In this document: positions 42,925 to 51,434 of the stretch, one piece after another
Numbering within the stretch: the first letter of the stretch is position 1
How the letters are laid out: every line of letters begins with the position of its first letter
NCBI RefSeq assembly: GCF_034670005.1
Contig: NZ_JAXMOH010000004.1
Coordinates: forward strand, 1 to 64,000
Direction of reading: 5' to 3'
DNA: 64,000 nt
Source of the DNA: Thalassobius sp034670005
Lineage (GTDB): Bacteria > Pseudomonadota > Alphaproteobacteria > Rhodobacterales > Rhodobacteraceae
The notes under the pieces: generated by a model
Told to the model about the DNA's origin: nothing
Database searches by the model: none
What the model saw: only the letters and a program-made list of their open reading frames with translations
Translations under genes and position numbers: made by a program

Positions 42925-43050
42925 ATGAATACTATTCACAACGGATATCGGGGACTCAGCCTTGTTCTGCTGTTGAATTGGGACCGTATTCTGGTTCTTT
43001 CGGCGATAGCGATTGCGCTGATGGCCACGGCATTTATCAGCAGCCACTGA
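42925..43050 (+). CDS. 41-residue single-TM membrane protein between rseP and bamA
   Basis: This short frame begins ATG 42925 with GGAG 7 bases upstream and ends TGA 43048-43050. The peptide starts MNTIHNGYRGLSLVLLLNWD and then has a hydrophobic helix (about residues 22-38) ending ISSH. The gap from 42796 to 43172 otherwise holds nothing I recognise. A possible -35/-10 pair (TTGCCC, 17 bases, TAGGTT) lies at about 42837-42865. Similar tiny proteins with a GYRGLSL start are, from memory, common in Rhodobacteraceae. Function is unknown. Confidence 0.7.
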   Translation: MNTIHNGYRGLSLVLLLNWDRILVLSAIAIALMATAFISSH

Positions 43051-43172
43051 CAAATCCCAAAGATTCCAAGCCGACAGCCGCCGGACCTTCCGAGAGGAAG
43101 TTTGTGCTTTTGACAAGCGATGCCAATACCGGTAGTCAGGCGGGGTATGGGATGTCTGACGGGATTGACTGA

Positions 43173-45542
43173 ATGACCTACTTTGTTGGGCGTCGGCACG
43201 GTAAGCGTGTTTTGACAGCAATTGGACCGCAGCAATTGGCTGCAGCTCTTTTTCTTATCGTTTCTATGGCTTTTGTGGCATCACCGAATGTTGCTATGGC
43301 CCAGGATTATCGGTTCAACAGGGTTACTATCGAGGGTAACCAGCGGATCGAAGCCGGCACCATCCTGACCTATGCGGGAATCGAACGTGGGAAAAACATT
43401 TCCGCGGGTGAATTGAACGCTTCCTATCAGCGCATTCTGGCCAGCGGTTTGTTCGAAACGGTCGAAATCACCCCGCGCGGCGGAACCTTGGTTATCGCGG
43501 TTAAGGAATACCCAACGATTAACAAGATCAATATCGAGGGCAACCGTCGGCTGAAGGACGAAGACGTCCTGCCGTTGCTGCAATCGAAATCGCGGCTGGT
43601 TTTCAATCCCAAAGTTGCCGAACGTGATGCCGCGACCATAGCCGAGGCCTATAATCAGCAGGGTCGGCTGTCAGCGACCGTATCGCCCAAAATCATCCGT
43701 CGCAGCGACAACCGTGTCGATTTGGTCTTTGAAGTGTTCGAAGGCGGCATCACTGAGATCGAGCGCATCAGCATCATCGGTAATGAAGCCTATTCTGATG
43801 GCCGCCTGCGCCGGGTCCTGCAGACCAAGCAGGCCGGCATTCTGCGCGCTCTTATTCGCAGTGACACGTTCGTGGAGGACCGGATCGCGTTTGATAAACA
43901 GGTGCTTCGGGATTTCTATTTGTCGCGCGGCTACGTCGATTTTCGTATCACCGGTGTAAACGCCGAACTGACACGCGAACGAGACGGGTATTTCATCACC
44001 TTCAACATCGAAGAAGGGCAACAATTCCGGGTGGGCGAGGTCACTGCGACCAGTGAACTCGCCGATGTCGACAGCGATGAATTTCTCAAGGCGCTGAAAA
44101 TGCGCTCGGGGATGGTCTATTCGCCTACCATTGTTGAAAACTCCATCTCCAGGCTGGAACGTCTGGCCAACAAGAAGGGTCTGAATTTCGTCCGTGTCGA
44201 GCCGCGCATTACGCGTAATGATCGTGATCTGTCGCTGGATGTGGAATTCGTTCTGTCGCGCGGACCGCGGGTTTTTGTTGAACGGATCGATATCGAAGGC
44301 AATACGACCACGATGGACCGCGTGATCCGTCGGCAGTTCAAGATCGTCGAAGGCGATCCGTTCAACCCGCGCGAAATCCGCGAAAGCGCAGAGCGGATAC
44401 GGGCGCTTGGTTTCTTTTCCAACGCCGATGTGAAGGCGCGCGAGGGATCGAGCCCTGATCAGGTGATCGTGGGCGTCAATGTCGAAGAACAACCGACCGG
44501 ATCGCTGTCTTTTGGCGGCACCTATTCGACCAATACAGGTTTCGGTCTTGTGGTGACCTTGAAAGAGGACAATTTTCTTGGCCGGGGTCAGAAACTGAAC
44601 CTGTCTCTTTCGGGAGCCAGCGACAATCAGGTCTACGCTTTGAACTTTGCCGAACCGGCCTTGTTGGGACGCGATTTGCGTTTCGATCTGGATATCGGCT
44701 ATCGCGAGACCCAAACCGCTTATGCGAATTTCGATTCGACTTCGGTCCGGTTTAAACCGGAGGTCAGTTTCCCGGTCAGCGATAACGGGCGGTTGAGCTT
44801 GTTCTATACGGCTGAAGGGATCGAGATGATCGATGGCGGTTCGTCTGCATTTGGCGGTATCGTCAGCAACGAAATCGCTCAGGCCGATGTCTGGTCCAGC
44901 AGCCTGGGGTACAGTTACAGCTTTGACAGCCGCCGCAGTGGGCTTAATCCCAATTCCGGCGTGCTGTTCCAGTTCGGGCAGGAATTCGCCGGGTTGGGCG
45001 GGGACGTGACCTTCACCAAAAGCACAGCCAAGGCCGTGGCTCAGACCAGGGTTTTGAATGAAGAAATCACATTGCGCGCGAGCATCGAAGGCGGGTTGCT
45101 GGATTACAATACTGGGTCCAGCCGTTCGGTCGACCGGTTCCAGATAGGTAGCGGGTTGATCCGTGGTTTCGATCCGGATGGGATCGGCCCGCGTGAAATC
45201 GTATACGACAGCAGCGGCAATGTGGTGTCGAACGATTCGCTTGGTGGTGACATGTTCGCGGTCGCCCGGTTCGAAGCCGAATTCCCGCTGGGTCTGCCTG
45301 AAGAATATGGCATTCATGGTGGCGTGTTCTACGATGTTGGATCGGTCTGGGGACTGGGGAATACCAGTTCGGCGACTGGAACGGTGTTGTACGAAGATTT
45401 CTCGCTGCGCCATGTGATCGGGCTTTCGCTGTTCTGGAAAACACCGGTGGGGCCGCTGCGCTTCAACTGGTCCAAAGCCTTGCAAAAAGAAGCGGAAGAC
45501 ATTGAGCAGACCTTCAACTTGACGATTTCGACCGAATTCTGA
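43173..45542 (+). CDS. bamA: Outer-membrane assembly protein BamA
   Basis: BamA (789 residues) inserts beta-barrels in the outer membrane. A signal peptide ends VAMAQ (about residue 44). Five POTRA repeats follow (the first at VTIEGNQRIEAGTIL, the last at IDIEGNTTTMDRVIRRQF), then the 16-strand barrel from about residue 440. The barrel has the conserved LIRGFDPDGIGPRE loop and ends in Phe (TISTEF). It abuts the skp gene by one base. Confidence 0.96.
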   Translation: MTYFVGRRHGKRVLTAIGPQQLAAALFLIVSMAFVASPNVAMAQDYRFNRVTIEGNQRIEAGTILTYAGIERGKNISAGELNASYQRILASGLFETVEITPRGGTLVIAVKEYPTINKINIEGNRRLKDEDVLPLLQSKSRLVFNPKVAERDAATIAEAYNQQGRLSATVSPKIIRRSDNRVDLVFEVFEGGITEIERISIIGNEAYSDGRLRRVLQTKQAGILRALIRSDTFVEDRIAFDKQVLRDFYLSRGYVDFRITGVNAELTRERDGYFITFNIEEGQQFRVGEVTATSELADVDSDEFLKALKMRSGMVYSPTIVENSISRLERLANKKGLNFVRVEPRITRNDRDLSLDVEFVLSRGPRVFVERIDIEGNTTTMDRVIRRQFKIVEGDPFNPREIRESAERIRALGFFSNADVKAREGSSPDQVIVGVNVEEQPTGSLSFGGTYSTNTGFGLVVTLKEDNFLGRGQKLNLSLSGASDNQVYALNFAEPALLGRDLRFDLDIGYRETQTAYANFDSTSVRFKPEVSFPVSDNGRLSLFYTAEGIEMIDGGSSAFGGIVSNEIAQADVWSSSLGYSYSFDSRRSGLNPNSGVLFQFGQEFAGLGGDVTFTKSTAKAVAQTRVLNEEITLRASIEGGLLDYNTGSSRSVDRFQIGSGLIRGFDPDGIGPREIVYDSSGNVVSNDSLGGDMFAVARFEAEFPLGLPEEYGIHGGVFYDVGSVWGLGNTSSATGTVLYEDFSLRHVIGLSLFWKTPVGPLRFNWSKALQKEAEDIEQTFNLTISTEF

Positions 45543-46117
45543 TGTCCGGAATCTGGCGTCACCGGATTTTTGCAATCTGGCTTGGTTTATGTTGTGCTGC
45601 GATGGCGACGCCGGGTGCGGCACAGGATGCATCATTGGTGCGCAGTCCGGTGCTGACCATCGATTCCGAAAAGCTTTATTCGGATTCCCTGTTCGGCAAG
45701 CGGGTACAGAATGAATTCGAAGCAGATGTCGCGGTGCTGGAAGCAGAAAACCGCCGTATCGAAGCCGAGCTGATCGAAGAAGAAAAACAGCTTACAGAAA
45801 AACGCGCCAAGATGACGCCGGAGGATTTCCGCGTATTGGCGGATGAATTCGATGCCAAGGTACAACGTATTCGCAATGAACAAGCCACTAAGCTGCGCAA
45901 TCTGGCGCAGACCAACGATGCTGGGCGGCGGCAGTTTCTTCAAGCGATCTCGCCAATTCTTGAGGGCATTATGACCGATGCTGGAGCGGCCGTGATCGTT
46001 GAAAGCCGCAACGTGTTTCTCAGCGCCAAAATCATTGATGTGACCGAGGACGCGGTGGCGCGGATCGACGATCAGATCGGCGACGGTGCCCAATTGACCG
46101 AAGCCCCCCCCGAATAG
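45542..46117 (+). CDS. skp: OmpH/Skp-family periplasmic chaperone
   Basis: A 191-residue exported chaperone that holds unfolded outer-membrane proteins for BamA. A signal peptide ends PGAAQ (about residue 28). A central pair of long helices (NEFEADVAVLEAENRRIEAE through EQATKLRNLAQTND) forms the tentacles. The C-terminal strand includes AAVIVESRNVFLS. Its ATG shares one base with the bamA stop. The short acidic, Pro-rich tail is not part of the domain. Confidence 0.9.
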   Translation: MSGIWRHRIFAIWLGLCCAAMATPGAAQDASLVRSPVLTIDSEKLYSDSLFGKRVQNEFEADVAVLEAENRRIEAELIEEEKQLTEKRAKMTPEDFRVLADEFDAKVQRIRNEQATKLRNLAQTNDAGRRQFLQAISPILEGIMTDAGAAVIVESRNVFLSAKIIDVTEDAVARIDDQIGDGAQLTEAPPE

Positions 46118-46194
46118 TCAGCCGCTTGCCCATTGCCCGGCATGTTGCTAGGGAACATGGCAAAGGCGACAGGTTTGTCGGAAAGGAAAGACCA

Positions 46195-46665
46195 ATGACC
46201 GAGCAGCTTCTGACGGCGGATATCGCCTTGATCCAGCGGATCATTCCGCATCGTTATCCTTTCCTTCTGGTCGATAAGGTCGTGGACATCGACGGCTTTC
46301 AGTCGGGCTGCGGGATCAAGAATGTCACCATGAATGAACCGCATTTTCAGGGCCATTTCCCGGGCAAGCCGATTATGCCGGGCGTTACCATCGTCGAAGC
46401 GATGGCGCAAACCGCGGCTGTCATGGTGGGCACTGCGCTCGATATGGCCGACAAGAATATGCTGGTATATTTCATGGCTATCGACAAAGCCAAATTCCGC
46501 CGCATGGTGGTGCCGGGCGATATTCTGAAAATGAACGTGACCACCACCCGGGGCAAGCCGGGCGGTAAGGTGTGGAAATTCTCGGGCGTTGCAACAGTCG
46601 ATGGTGAAATGGCCTGCGAGGCTGAATTCACCGCGATGATGGATTTGAGCGCGAGCCAGGAGTAA
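46195..46665 (+). CDS. fabZ: 3-hydroxyacyl-ACP dehydratase FabZ
   Basis: FabZ (156 residues) dehydrates 3-hydroxyacyl-ACP in fatty acid synthesis. The hot-dog fold has the catalytic His in NEPHFQGHFPGKPIMPGV and Glu in VEAMAQTA. RIIPHRYPFLLVDKV is the typical N-terminus. ATG 46195 (AAGGAAAGA upstream) is chosen over the open extension to 46126. It competes with LpxA for 3-hydroxyacyl-ACP and is 4 bases before lpxA. Confidence 0.96.
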   Translation: MTEQLLTADIALIQRIIPHRYPFLLVDKVVDIDGFQSGCGIKNVTMNEPHFQGHFPGKPIMPGVTIVEAMAQTAAVMVGTALDMADKNMLVYFMAIDKAKFRRMVVPGDILKMNVTTTRGKPGGKVWKFSGVATVDGEMACEAEFTAMMDLSASQE

Positions 46666-46669
46666 CCGT

Positions 46670-47455
46670 ATGGCTGCGCATATTCATCCTTCTGCCATCA
46701 TTGAAACCGGAGCGCAGATTGGCGATGGTTGCACTGTCGGACCGTTTTGTATCGTGGGATCGGATGTGGTTCTGGAAGACAGGGTTATTCTGAAAAGCCA
46801 TGTCGTAGTGACAGGACAGACACGGGTGGGCGAGGAAACTGTGATTTTCCCTTTTGCCTGCATCGGAGAAATTCCGCAGGATCTGAAATTCAAAGGTGAA
46901 ACGTCACGGCTGGAGATTGGCAAGCGCAATCGGGTCCGTGAACATGTCACCATGAATCCCGGCACCGAGGGCGGTGGCGGTCTGACCAAGGTTGGCGATG
47001 ACGGATTGTTCATGGCCGGATGCCACATTGCCCACGACGTGATCGTTGGCGACCGGGTGATCGTGGTGAACCAATCGGCGATTGCGGGGCATTGCCAGCT
47101 TGGGGACGATGTGATCATCGGTGGGTTGTCCGGTGTTCATCAATGGGTGCGGATCGGGCAGGGGGCCATCATCGGCGCGGTTACCATGGTGACGGCAGAC
47201 GTCATTCCCTATGGTCTGGTTCAGGCTCCGCGTGGCGAACTGGACGGGCTGAATCTTGTTGGGTTGAAGCGCCGCGGCGTTCCGCGTGCCGAAATCAGTG
47301 CGCTTAGATCCGCGCTGAAGGCGCTGGCCGAAGGCGAGGGCGCCTTTCAGGACCGCGCACGCGCCTTAGGAGAAAACAACGACAGCGAATATGTTCGTCA
47401 GATCGTTGAATTCGTCACCGGGGCGAGTGACCGTTCGTTCCTGACCCCGCGCTGA
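46670..47455 (+). CDS. lpxA: UDP-N-acetylglucosamine acyltransferase LpxA
   Basis: LpxA (261 residues) acylates UDP-GlcNAc, the first lipid A step. Hexapeptide repeats run from residue 3 (IHPSAIIETGAQIGDGCTVG) to about 180. The catalytic His is in the ENMARNPGTE-equivalent VREHVTMNPGTEGGG region and CHIAHDVIVGD. The C-terminal helical domain follows GLNLVGLKRRGVPRAEI. It is followed by lpxI after 4 bases. Confidence 0.96.
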   Translation: MAAHIHPSAIIETGAQIGDGCTVGPFCIVGSDVVLEDRVILKSHVVVTGQTRVGEETVIFPFACIGEIPQDLKFKGETSRLEIGKRNRVREHVTMNPGTEGGGGLTKVGDDGLFMAGCHIAHDVIVGDRVIVVNQSAIAGHCQLGDDVIIGGLSGVHQWVRIGQGAIIGAVTMVTADVIPYGLVQAPRGELDGLNLVGLKRRGVPRAEISALRSALKALAEGEGAFQDRARALGENNDSEYVRQIVEFVTGASDRSFLTPR

Positions 47456-47459
47456 TCCG

Positions 47460-48266
47460 ATGACCGGACGGCTGGCGATCCTTGCAGGGAACGGTGTGCT
47501 GCCGGTGGAAATCGCTGCGGCGTATCCCGACGCGGTGAAGGTCATCTTCAACGGTGTGCCGCATCAATTGCGCGGCAACCTTAGAACTCATGCGTTTGAA
47601 AAGCTGGGCGGCCTTTTCGAAGATCTTAGATCGCTTGGTGTTACCCGCGTTGTGATGGCCGGATCAATGACCCGGCCGCCATTGGATGCGACGGCTTTCG
47701 ATCCCCTGATGATATCATTGGCTCCGCGTCTGTTATCGGCGATGCATGGCGGTGACGATGCGCTGTTAGGTTTGATCATAGAGATCATTGAGGAACAGGG
47801 GTTCGAGGTTCTGGGCGCGCATGAACTGGTCCCGGGACTGACCGCCAAAGAAGGGCTGTTAGCCGGTCGAGCGCCGACGCCGGAACTGATGGCCGATGCC
47901 GATCGTGGTGCCGATATCCTCAACGCCCTCGCTCCGGTGGATGTCGGGCAGGGCTGCGTGGTGGCGGGCGGATTATGCCTTGGCGTAGAAACCATCCAAG
48001 GCACAGATTTCATGTTGTGCATGGTGGCCAACACGCCCGACTCCTTGCGCCGTGGCGCGCCCGGCGTTTTCATAAAGGCGGCCAAGCGCGGCCAGGATCT
48101 GCGCGTCGACATGCCCGCAATCGGTCCCGCTACCGTTGCACAGGTGCAAAAAGCCGGATTGGCCGGGATTGTGGTCGAGGCCGGGCATGTATTGATCCTT
48201 GAGCGGGAAAAGACGTTGCAAGAGATCGAAAATGCAGGATTGTTCCTGATGGGGCGCGTGTTGTGA
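47460..48266 (+). CDS. lpxI: UDP-2,3-diacylglucosamine pyrophosphatase LpxI
   Basis: LpxI (268 residues, DUF1009) hydrolyses UDP-2,3-diacylglucosamine to lipid X. It replaces LpxH in most alphaproteobacteria. LAILAGNGVLPVEIA starts the N-terminal domain. The C-terminal domain has DVGQGCVVAGGLCLGVETIQGT with catalytic acidic residues and GVFIKAAKRGQDLRVDMPAI. It overlaps lpxB by 4 bases. Confidence 0.93.
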   Translation: MTGRLAILAGNGVLPVEIAAAYPDAVKVIFNGVPHQLRGNLRTHAFEKLGGLFEDLRSLGVTRVVMAGSMTRPPLDATAFDPLMISLAPRLLSAMHGGDDALLGLIIEIIEEQGFEVLGAHELVPGLTAKEGLLAGRAPTPELMADADRGADILNALAPVDVGQGCVVAGGLCLGVETIQGTDFMLCMVANTPDSLRRGAPGVFIKAAKRGQDLRVDMPAIGPATVAQVQKAGLAGIVVEAGHVLILEREKTLQEIENAGLFLMGRVL

Positions 48267-49435
48267 TCCGGGTGTTTGTGATTGCGGGCGAAGCGTCGGG
48301 GGATAAGCTCGGCGCGGCGCTGATGGCGGGCCTGAAGGAGCTCACACAGGTAGAATTCATCGGTGTTGGCGGTCCCTTGATGCAGGCTCAGGGATTGGAA
48401 AGCCTGTTTCCAATGGACGAGCTGTCAGTGATGGGCATCGCCGAGGTATTGCCGAAATACCGTCACCTGATGCGGCGGATAAATCAGACGGCCAAGGCGG
48501 TGTTGCTGGCGAAGCCCGATGTTCTGATCACCATTGACAGCCCTGATTTTTGCCTGCGCGTGGCGCGGCGGGTCAAAGCGGCATCGCATATCAGAACTGT
48601 GCATTATGTCGCCCCGACCGTTTGGGCCTGGCGCGCCGGACGGGCCAAGAAAATGGCCAAGGTGATTGATCACGTGCTGGCACTGTTTCCGTTCGAGCCT
48701 CCGTTCATGCAGGCCGCCGGTATGGACTGCGATTTCGTTGGCCATCCCGTCGTGGCCGAACGTGTCGCATCCATGCAAGACGCAACTGATTTCCGGGCGA
48801 AGCAGGGCGTGGGCTCCGCGCCTCTGCTGCTGGTCCTGCCGGGCAGTCGACGCGGTGAGGTGTCAAGGTTGACCCCGGTTTTCGGCGAAGCATTGCAGCG
48901 GATCATGACGCACCGGCCTGATTTGCATGTGGTGATCCCGACCACTGGCAATGTAACCGACCTGGTACACGATGCGGTGGCAGATTGGCCGGTTGCGCCG
49001 CTGGTTTTGGACCCGCGCGGGATGGACCCCGAACTGTATAAGCGGCAAAAAGCGGCGGCTTTCGTTGCTGCCGACGCGGCGCTGGCGGCGTCGGGGACGG
49101 TGTCGCTGGAATTGGCGGCATGCGATACGCCAATGGTGATCGCCTATGATATGAACTGGATCAGCCGTCAGATCATTAGCCGGATGTTGAAGGTCGATAC
49201 GGTGACTTTGGTCAATCTGGTCAGCGATACCCGCGTGGTGCCTGAATTCATTGGCAAGGACTGTCAGCCGGGCCCGATTGCTGACGCCGTGCTCAGCGTG
49301 CTGGACGCGCCCGGAACGCAACGCGCGGCGATGCGTCTGACGATGGAGCGGTTGGGCAAAGGCAGCGAAGCGCCGGGACTGCGCGCGGCGCGGGCCGTCT
49401 TAAAGGGACTGCCCGGCGTGCGGAGCGAAATCTGA
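48263..49435 (+). CDS. lpxB: Lipid-A-disaccharide synthase LpxB
   Basis: LpxB (390 residues) joins lipid X and UDP-diacylglucosamine. It starts with GTG 48263 inside the lpxI end. Signatures are FVIAGEASGDKLGAALMAGL, PDVLITIDSPDFCLRVAR, VAPTVWAWRAGRAKKM and LPGSRRGEVSRL. It closes the envelope cluster. lpxD, which sits before fabZ in many proteobacteria, is not in this cluster. Confidence 0.96.
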   Translation: MIRVFVIAGEASGDKLGAALMAGLKELTQVEFIGVGGPLMQAQGLESLFPMDELSVMGIAEVLPKYRHLMRRINQTAKAVLLAKPDVLITIDSPDFCLRVARRVKAASHIRTVHYVAPTVWAWRAGRAKKMAKVIDHVLALFPFEPPFMQAAGMDCDFVGHPVVAERVASMQDATDFRAKQGVGSAPLLLVLPGSRRGEVSRLTPVFGEALQRIMTHRPDLHVVIPTTGNVTDLVHDAVADWPVAPLVLDPRGMDPELYKRQKAAAFVAADAALAASGTVSLELAACDTPMVIAYDMNWISRQIISRMLKVDTVTLVNLVSDTRVVPEFIGKDCQPGPIADAVLSVLDAPGTQRAAMRLTMERLGKGSEAPGLRAARAVLKGLPGVRSEI

Positions 49436-49475
49436 CGCCGATTTCCCAGTATTCCCCGCACTTGGAAACCCGTAT

Positions 49476-50102
49476 TCAGCCTTGGACGAATTGCGCTTTA
49501 AGTTCTTCCAGTGCCTTGACCGCATTGTCCTGCGACCAGATTTCTTCGCCGATGCCAAAGAAATCGGTTAAAGGCGACAGGGTGCGGATTGCCTCGGGCG
49601 TCAGAGCGCCCTCAGCCACCACCGGCACTTCGATCACTTCCGACCACCATTTGAATAGTTCGGTTTCCGCGATGGTGCCATCGCCCAGATCGGTGGCGCT
49701 GACCGGACCGAAACTCACATAATCTGCCCCGGCTTCGCCTGCATTCATCCCGTCATGGCGCGATCCGCCACAGAAGGCGCCGACGATGGCGTCGTCGCCA
49801 AGGGTTTTTCGGGTCTTGCGGACCAGCCGCGACCCGTCGCTCAGATGCACGCCGTCCAGTCCCAGTCGTTCCACCATCAGAATATGGTTTTCGATCACCA
49901 GAGCCACGTCGCGCTCATGGGTCACCTCGCGCAGCGCGTCGGCAGCCCGTGCGATCCGGTCTTCGTCGCGGCTGGCCTGCACCAACCGCACACAGGCGAT
50001 TTCATGCGCGTCCAAAACCGCTGCCAACTGGTTTGGAAAGCTCGACAATTCGAATTCAGACGGGGTGATCAGATAGATTTGCGGCTGCTCGATCTCGGCC
50101 AT
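49476..50102 (-). CDS. Thiamine phosphate synthase-like (ThiE/TenI) protein
   Basis: A 208-residue TIM-barrel protein of the ThiE/TenI superfamily. It has YLITPSEFEL, RLVQASRDEDRIARAAD, VIENHILMVERLGLDGVHLS and GADYVSFGPVSATD, which match thiamine phosphate synthase landmarks. Some pyrophosphate- and Mg-binding residues of true ThiE look altered (VIENH for INDR), so it may be a divergent or TenI-like member. It is convergent with lpxB. Confidence 0.8.
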   Translation of the reverse strand: MAEIEQPQIYLITPSEFELSSFPNQLAAVLDAHEIACVRLVQASRDEDRIARAADALREVTHERDVALVIENHILMVERLGLDGVHLSDGSRLVRKTRKTLGDDAIVGAFCGGSRHDGMNAGEAGADYVSFGPVSATDLGDGTIAETELFKWWSEVIEVPVVAEGALTPEAIRTLSPLTDFFGIGEEIWSQDNAVKALEELKAQFVQG

Positions 50103-50158
50103 GGCGCGGTTCCTTCTGTGATCTTTCGCGCCGCTATACAGCGGAATTTACCGCTTGG

Positions 50159-50434
50159 CTACTTCGGAGGTAACGCGCGTGCATTGGCGATCGCTAAACC
50201 CATCAGCAAGGCGCGGCGATCATCATCTGCCACTCGGTCTTAATCGGCATCGACAAAGCCGCCCATTGGGCGGCCGGTGAAATTCATCGTCCGGACGCCA
50301 TCGATGGTCAGCGCCAAAGAGTGCTGCGGTTTACCGACGCGAAACAGGCCGCCGAACATTCTCTTTTCGCTGATACCGCTTTCTTGGTCCAGATCGTCGC
50401 GCATCAGCTGTGGAAGACCCTTGTCATATGCCAT
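50159..50434 (-). pseudogene. Decayed TfoX N-terminal-domain gene
   Basis: From ATG 50434 the frame encodes AYDKGLPQLMRDDL and EKRMFGGL, then FRVGK and FTGRPMGGFV, typical TfoX_N landmarks. It stops at TAA 50240 after 64 residues. About 18 residues usual after FGGL are missing. Reading in frame through the TAA gives ADDDRRALLMGLAIANARAL and PPK and a TAG at 50159-50161, matching the expected family end. It therefore looks like a gene with an internal deletion and a nonsense codon. Confidence 0.75.
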
Positions 50435-50610
50435 CAGTCGTCCCCCCGTCATATGACGGCAGAATAGCCCCTTCGCGGCTCAGCACCAAGTTCCAGTGGC
50501 GTTTCGGGAAGGCGTGCAGATTTGGGTATTTTTTCCAAGATGTAGGGGCAGGGGTTGGATTGGTCCCGGCGGTGTTCTATCAGGCGGCGGTGGAGTATCC
50601 GGAGATGATC

Positions 50611-51357
50611 ATGCCAAGCGAATTGCCGCAGCCTTCTATTGTTCTGGTGCGCCCGCAGATGGGCGAAAATATCGGTGGGGCGGCCCGGGCGATGTGGAAC
50701 TTCGGTCTCGACCGGATGCGTATCGTGGAACCACGCGACGGGTGGCCAAATCCGCGCGCGGTGGCGATGGCCAGCGGCGCGGGCCGGTTGCTGGACGAAG
50801 CGGGACTATATGGATCGGTCGCCGAGGCGCTCGACGATTGTTCCTTTGTTTTTGCGACCACCGCGCGGGGACGGGGGCTGACCAAGCCGGTCTATAGCCC
50901 GGAAAAAGCTATGGAACTGGCACGACAAAAAATTTCCGCCGGGGAAAAGGTCGCCATCATGTTCGGCCCCGAACGGGCCGGTCTGGAAAACGAAGACGTG
51001 GCGCGCGCCAATGCAATCATCACGGTGCCGGTGAATCCAGAATTTTTCAGCCTGAATCTGGCGCAATGCGTGTTGCTGACCGCCTATGAATGGCGGCGGC
51101 AGTCGGTTGAGATCGAGCATGAGCGAGTTGAACTGGTCAAAACCGACTGGGCCAGCGCGATCGAGGTTGAAAAGCTGGCCGAACATTACGAAGACCGGCT
51201 GGGCGAGGCCGGGTTCTTCTTTCCCCCGGAAAAGGCCGAAAGCATGAAGGTCAACCTGCGCAACCTGTGGAGCCGGATGCGGATGACCCGCGCCGATGTA
51301 CAGATGTTCCACGGTATCATGCGCCAAATGGTGCGGTGGAAAAACCGTCAGGACTGA
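50611..51357 (+). CDS. trmJ: tRNA (Cm32/Um32) methyltransferase TrmJ-type
   Basis: A 248-residue SPOUT (TrmH/TrmJ) RNA 2'-O-methyltransferase. Motif 1 is VRPQMGENIGGAARAMWNFG. Motif 2 is VAIMFGPERAGLENEDVARA. Motif 3 is VPVNPEFFSLNLAQCVLL. The extra C-terminal helices resemble TrmJ. ATG 50611 is chosen (GGAG 6 bases upstream). The frame stays open to 50410 but that part is not conserved-looking. Confidence 0.88.
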   Translation: MPSELPQPSIVLVRPQMGENIGGAARAMWNFGLDRMRIVEPRDGWPNPRAVAMASGAGRLLDEAGLYGSVAEALDDCSFVFATTARGRGLTKPVYSPEKAMELARQKISAGEKVAIMFGPERAGLENEDVARANAIITVPVNPEFFSLNLAQCVLLTAYEWRRQSVEIEHERVELVKTDWASAIEVEKLAEHYEDRLGEAGFFFPPEKAESMKVNLRNLWSRMRMTRADVQMFHGIMRQMVRWKNRQD

Positions 51358-51434
51358 TTTTGCAGGGGGGCAGGGTGACGCACTTGCGCAGGCCCCGATC
51401 CGCACCATATCCTGCGCCGGAACCGGAGGGCAGA

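Noticed and set aside
42837..43172. 111-residue open frame between rseP and bamA
   Set aside because: It has no ribosome site and mixed composition. The 41-residue frame in another phase has a good ribosome site and a TM helix.
43671..45635. 654-residue open frame opposite bamA
   Set aside because: It runs across bamA on the other strand, has no signature or ribosome site, and its composition mirrors bamA codons.
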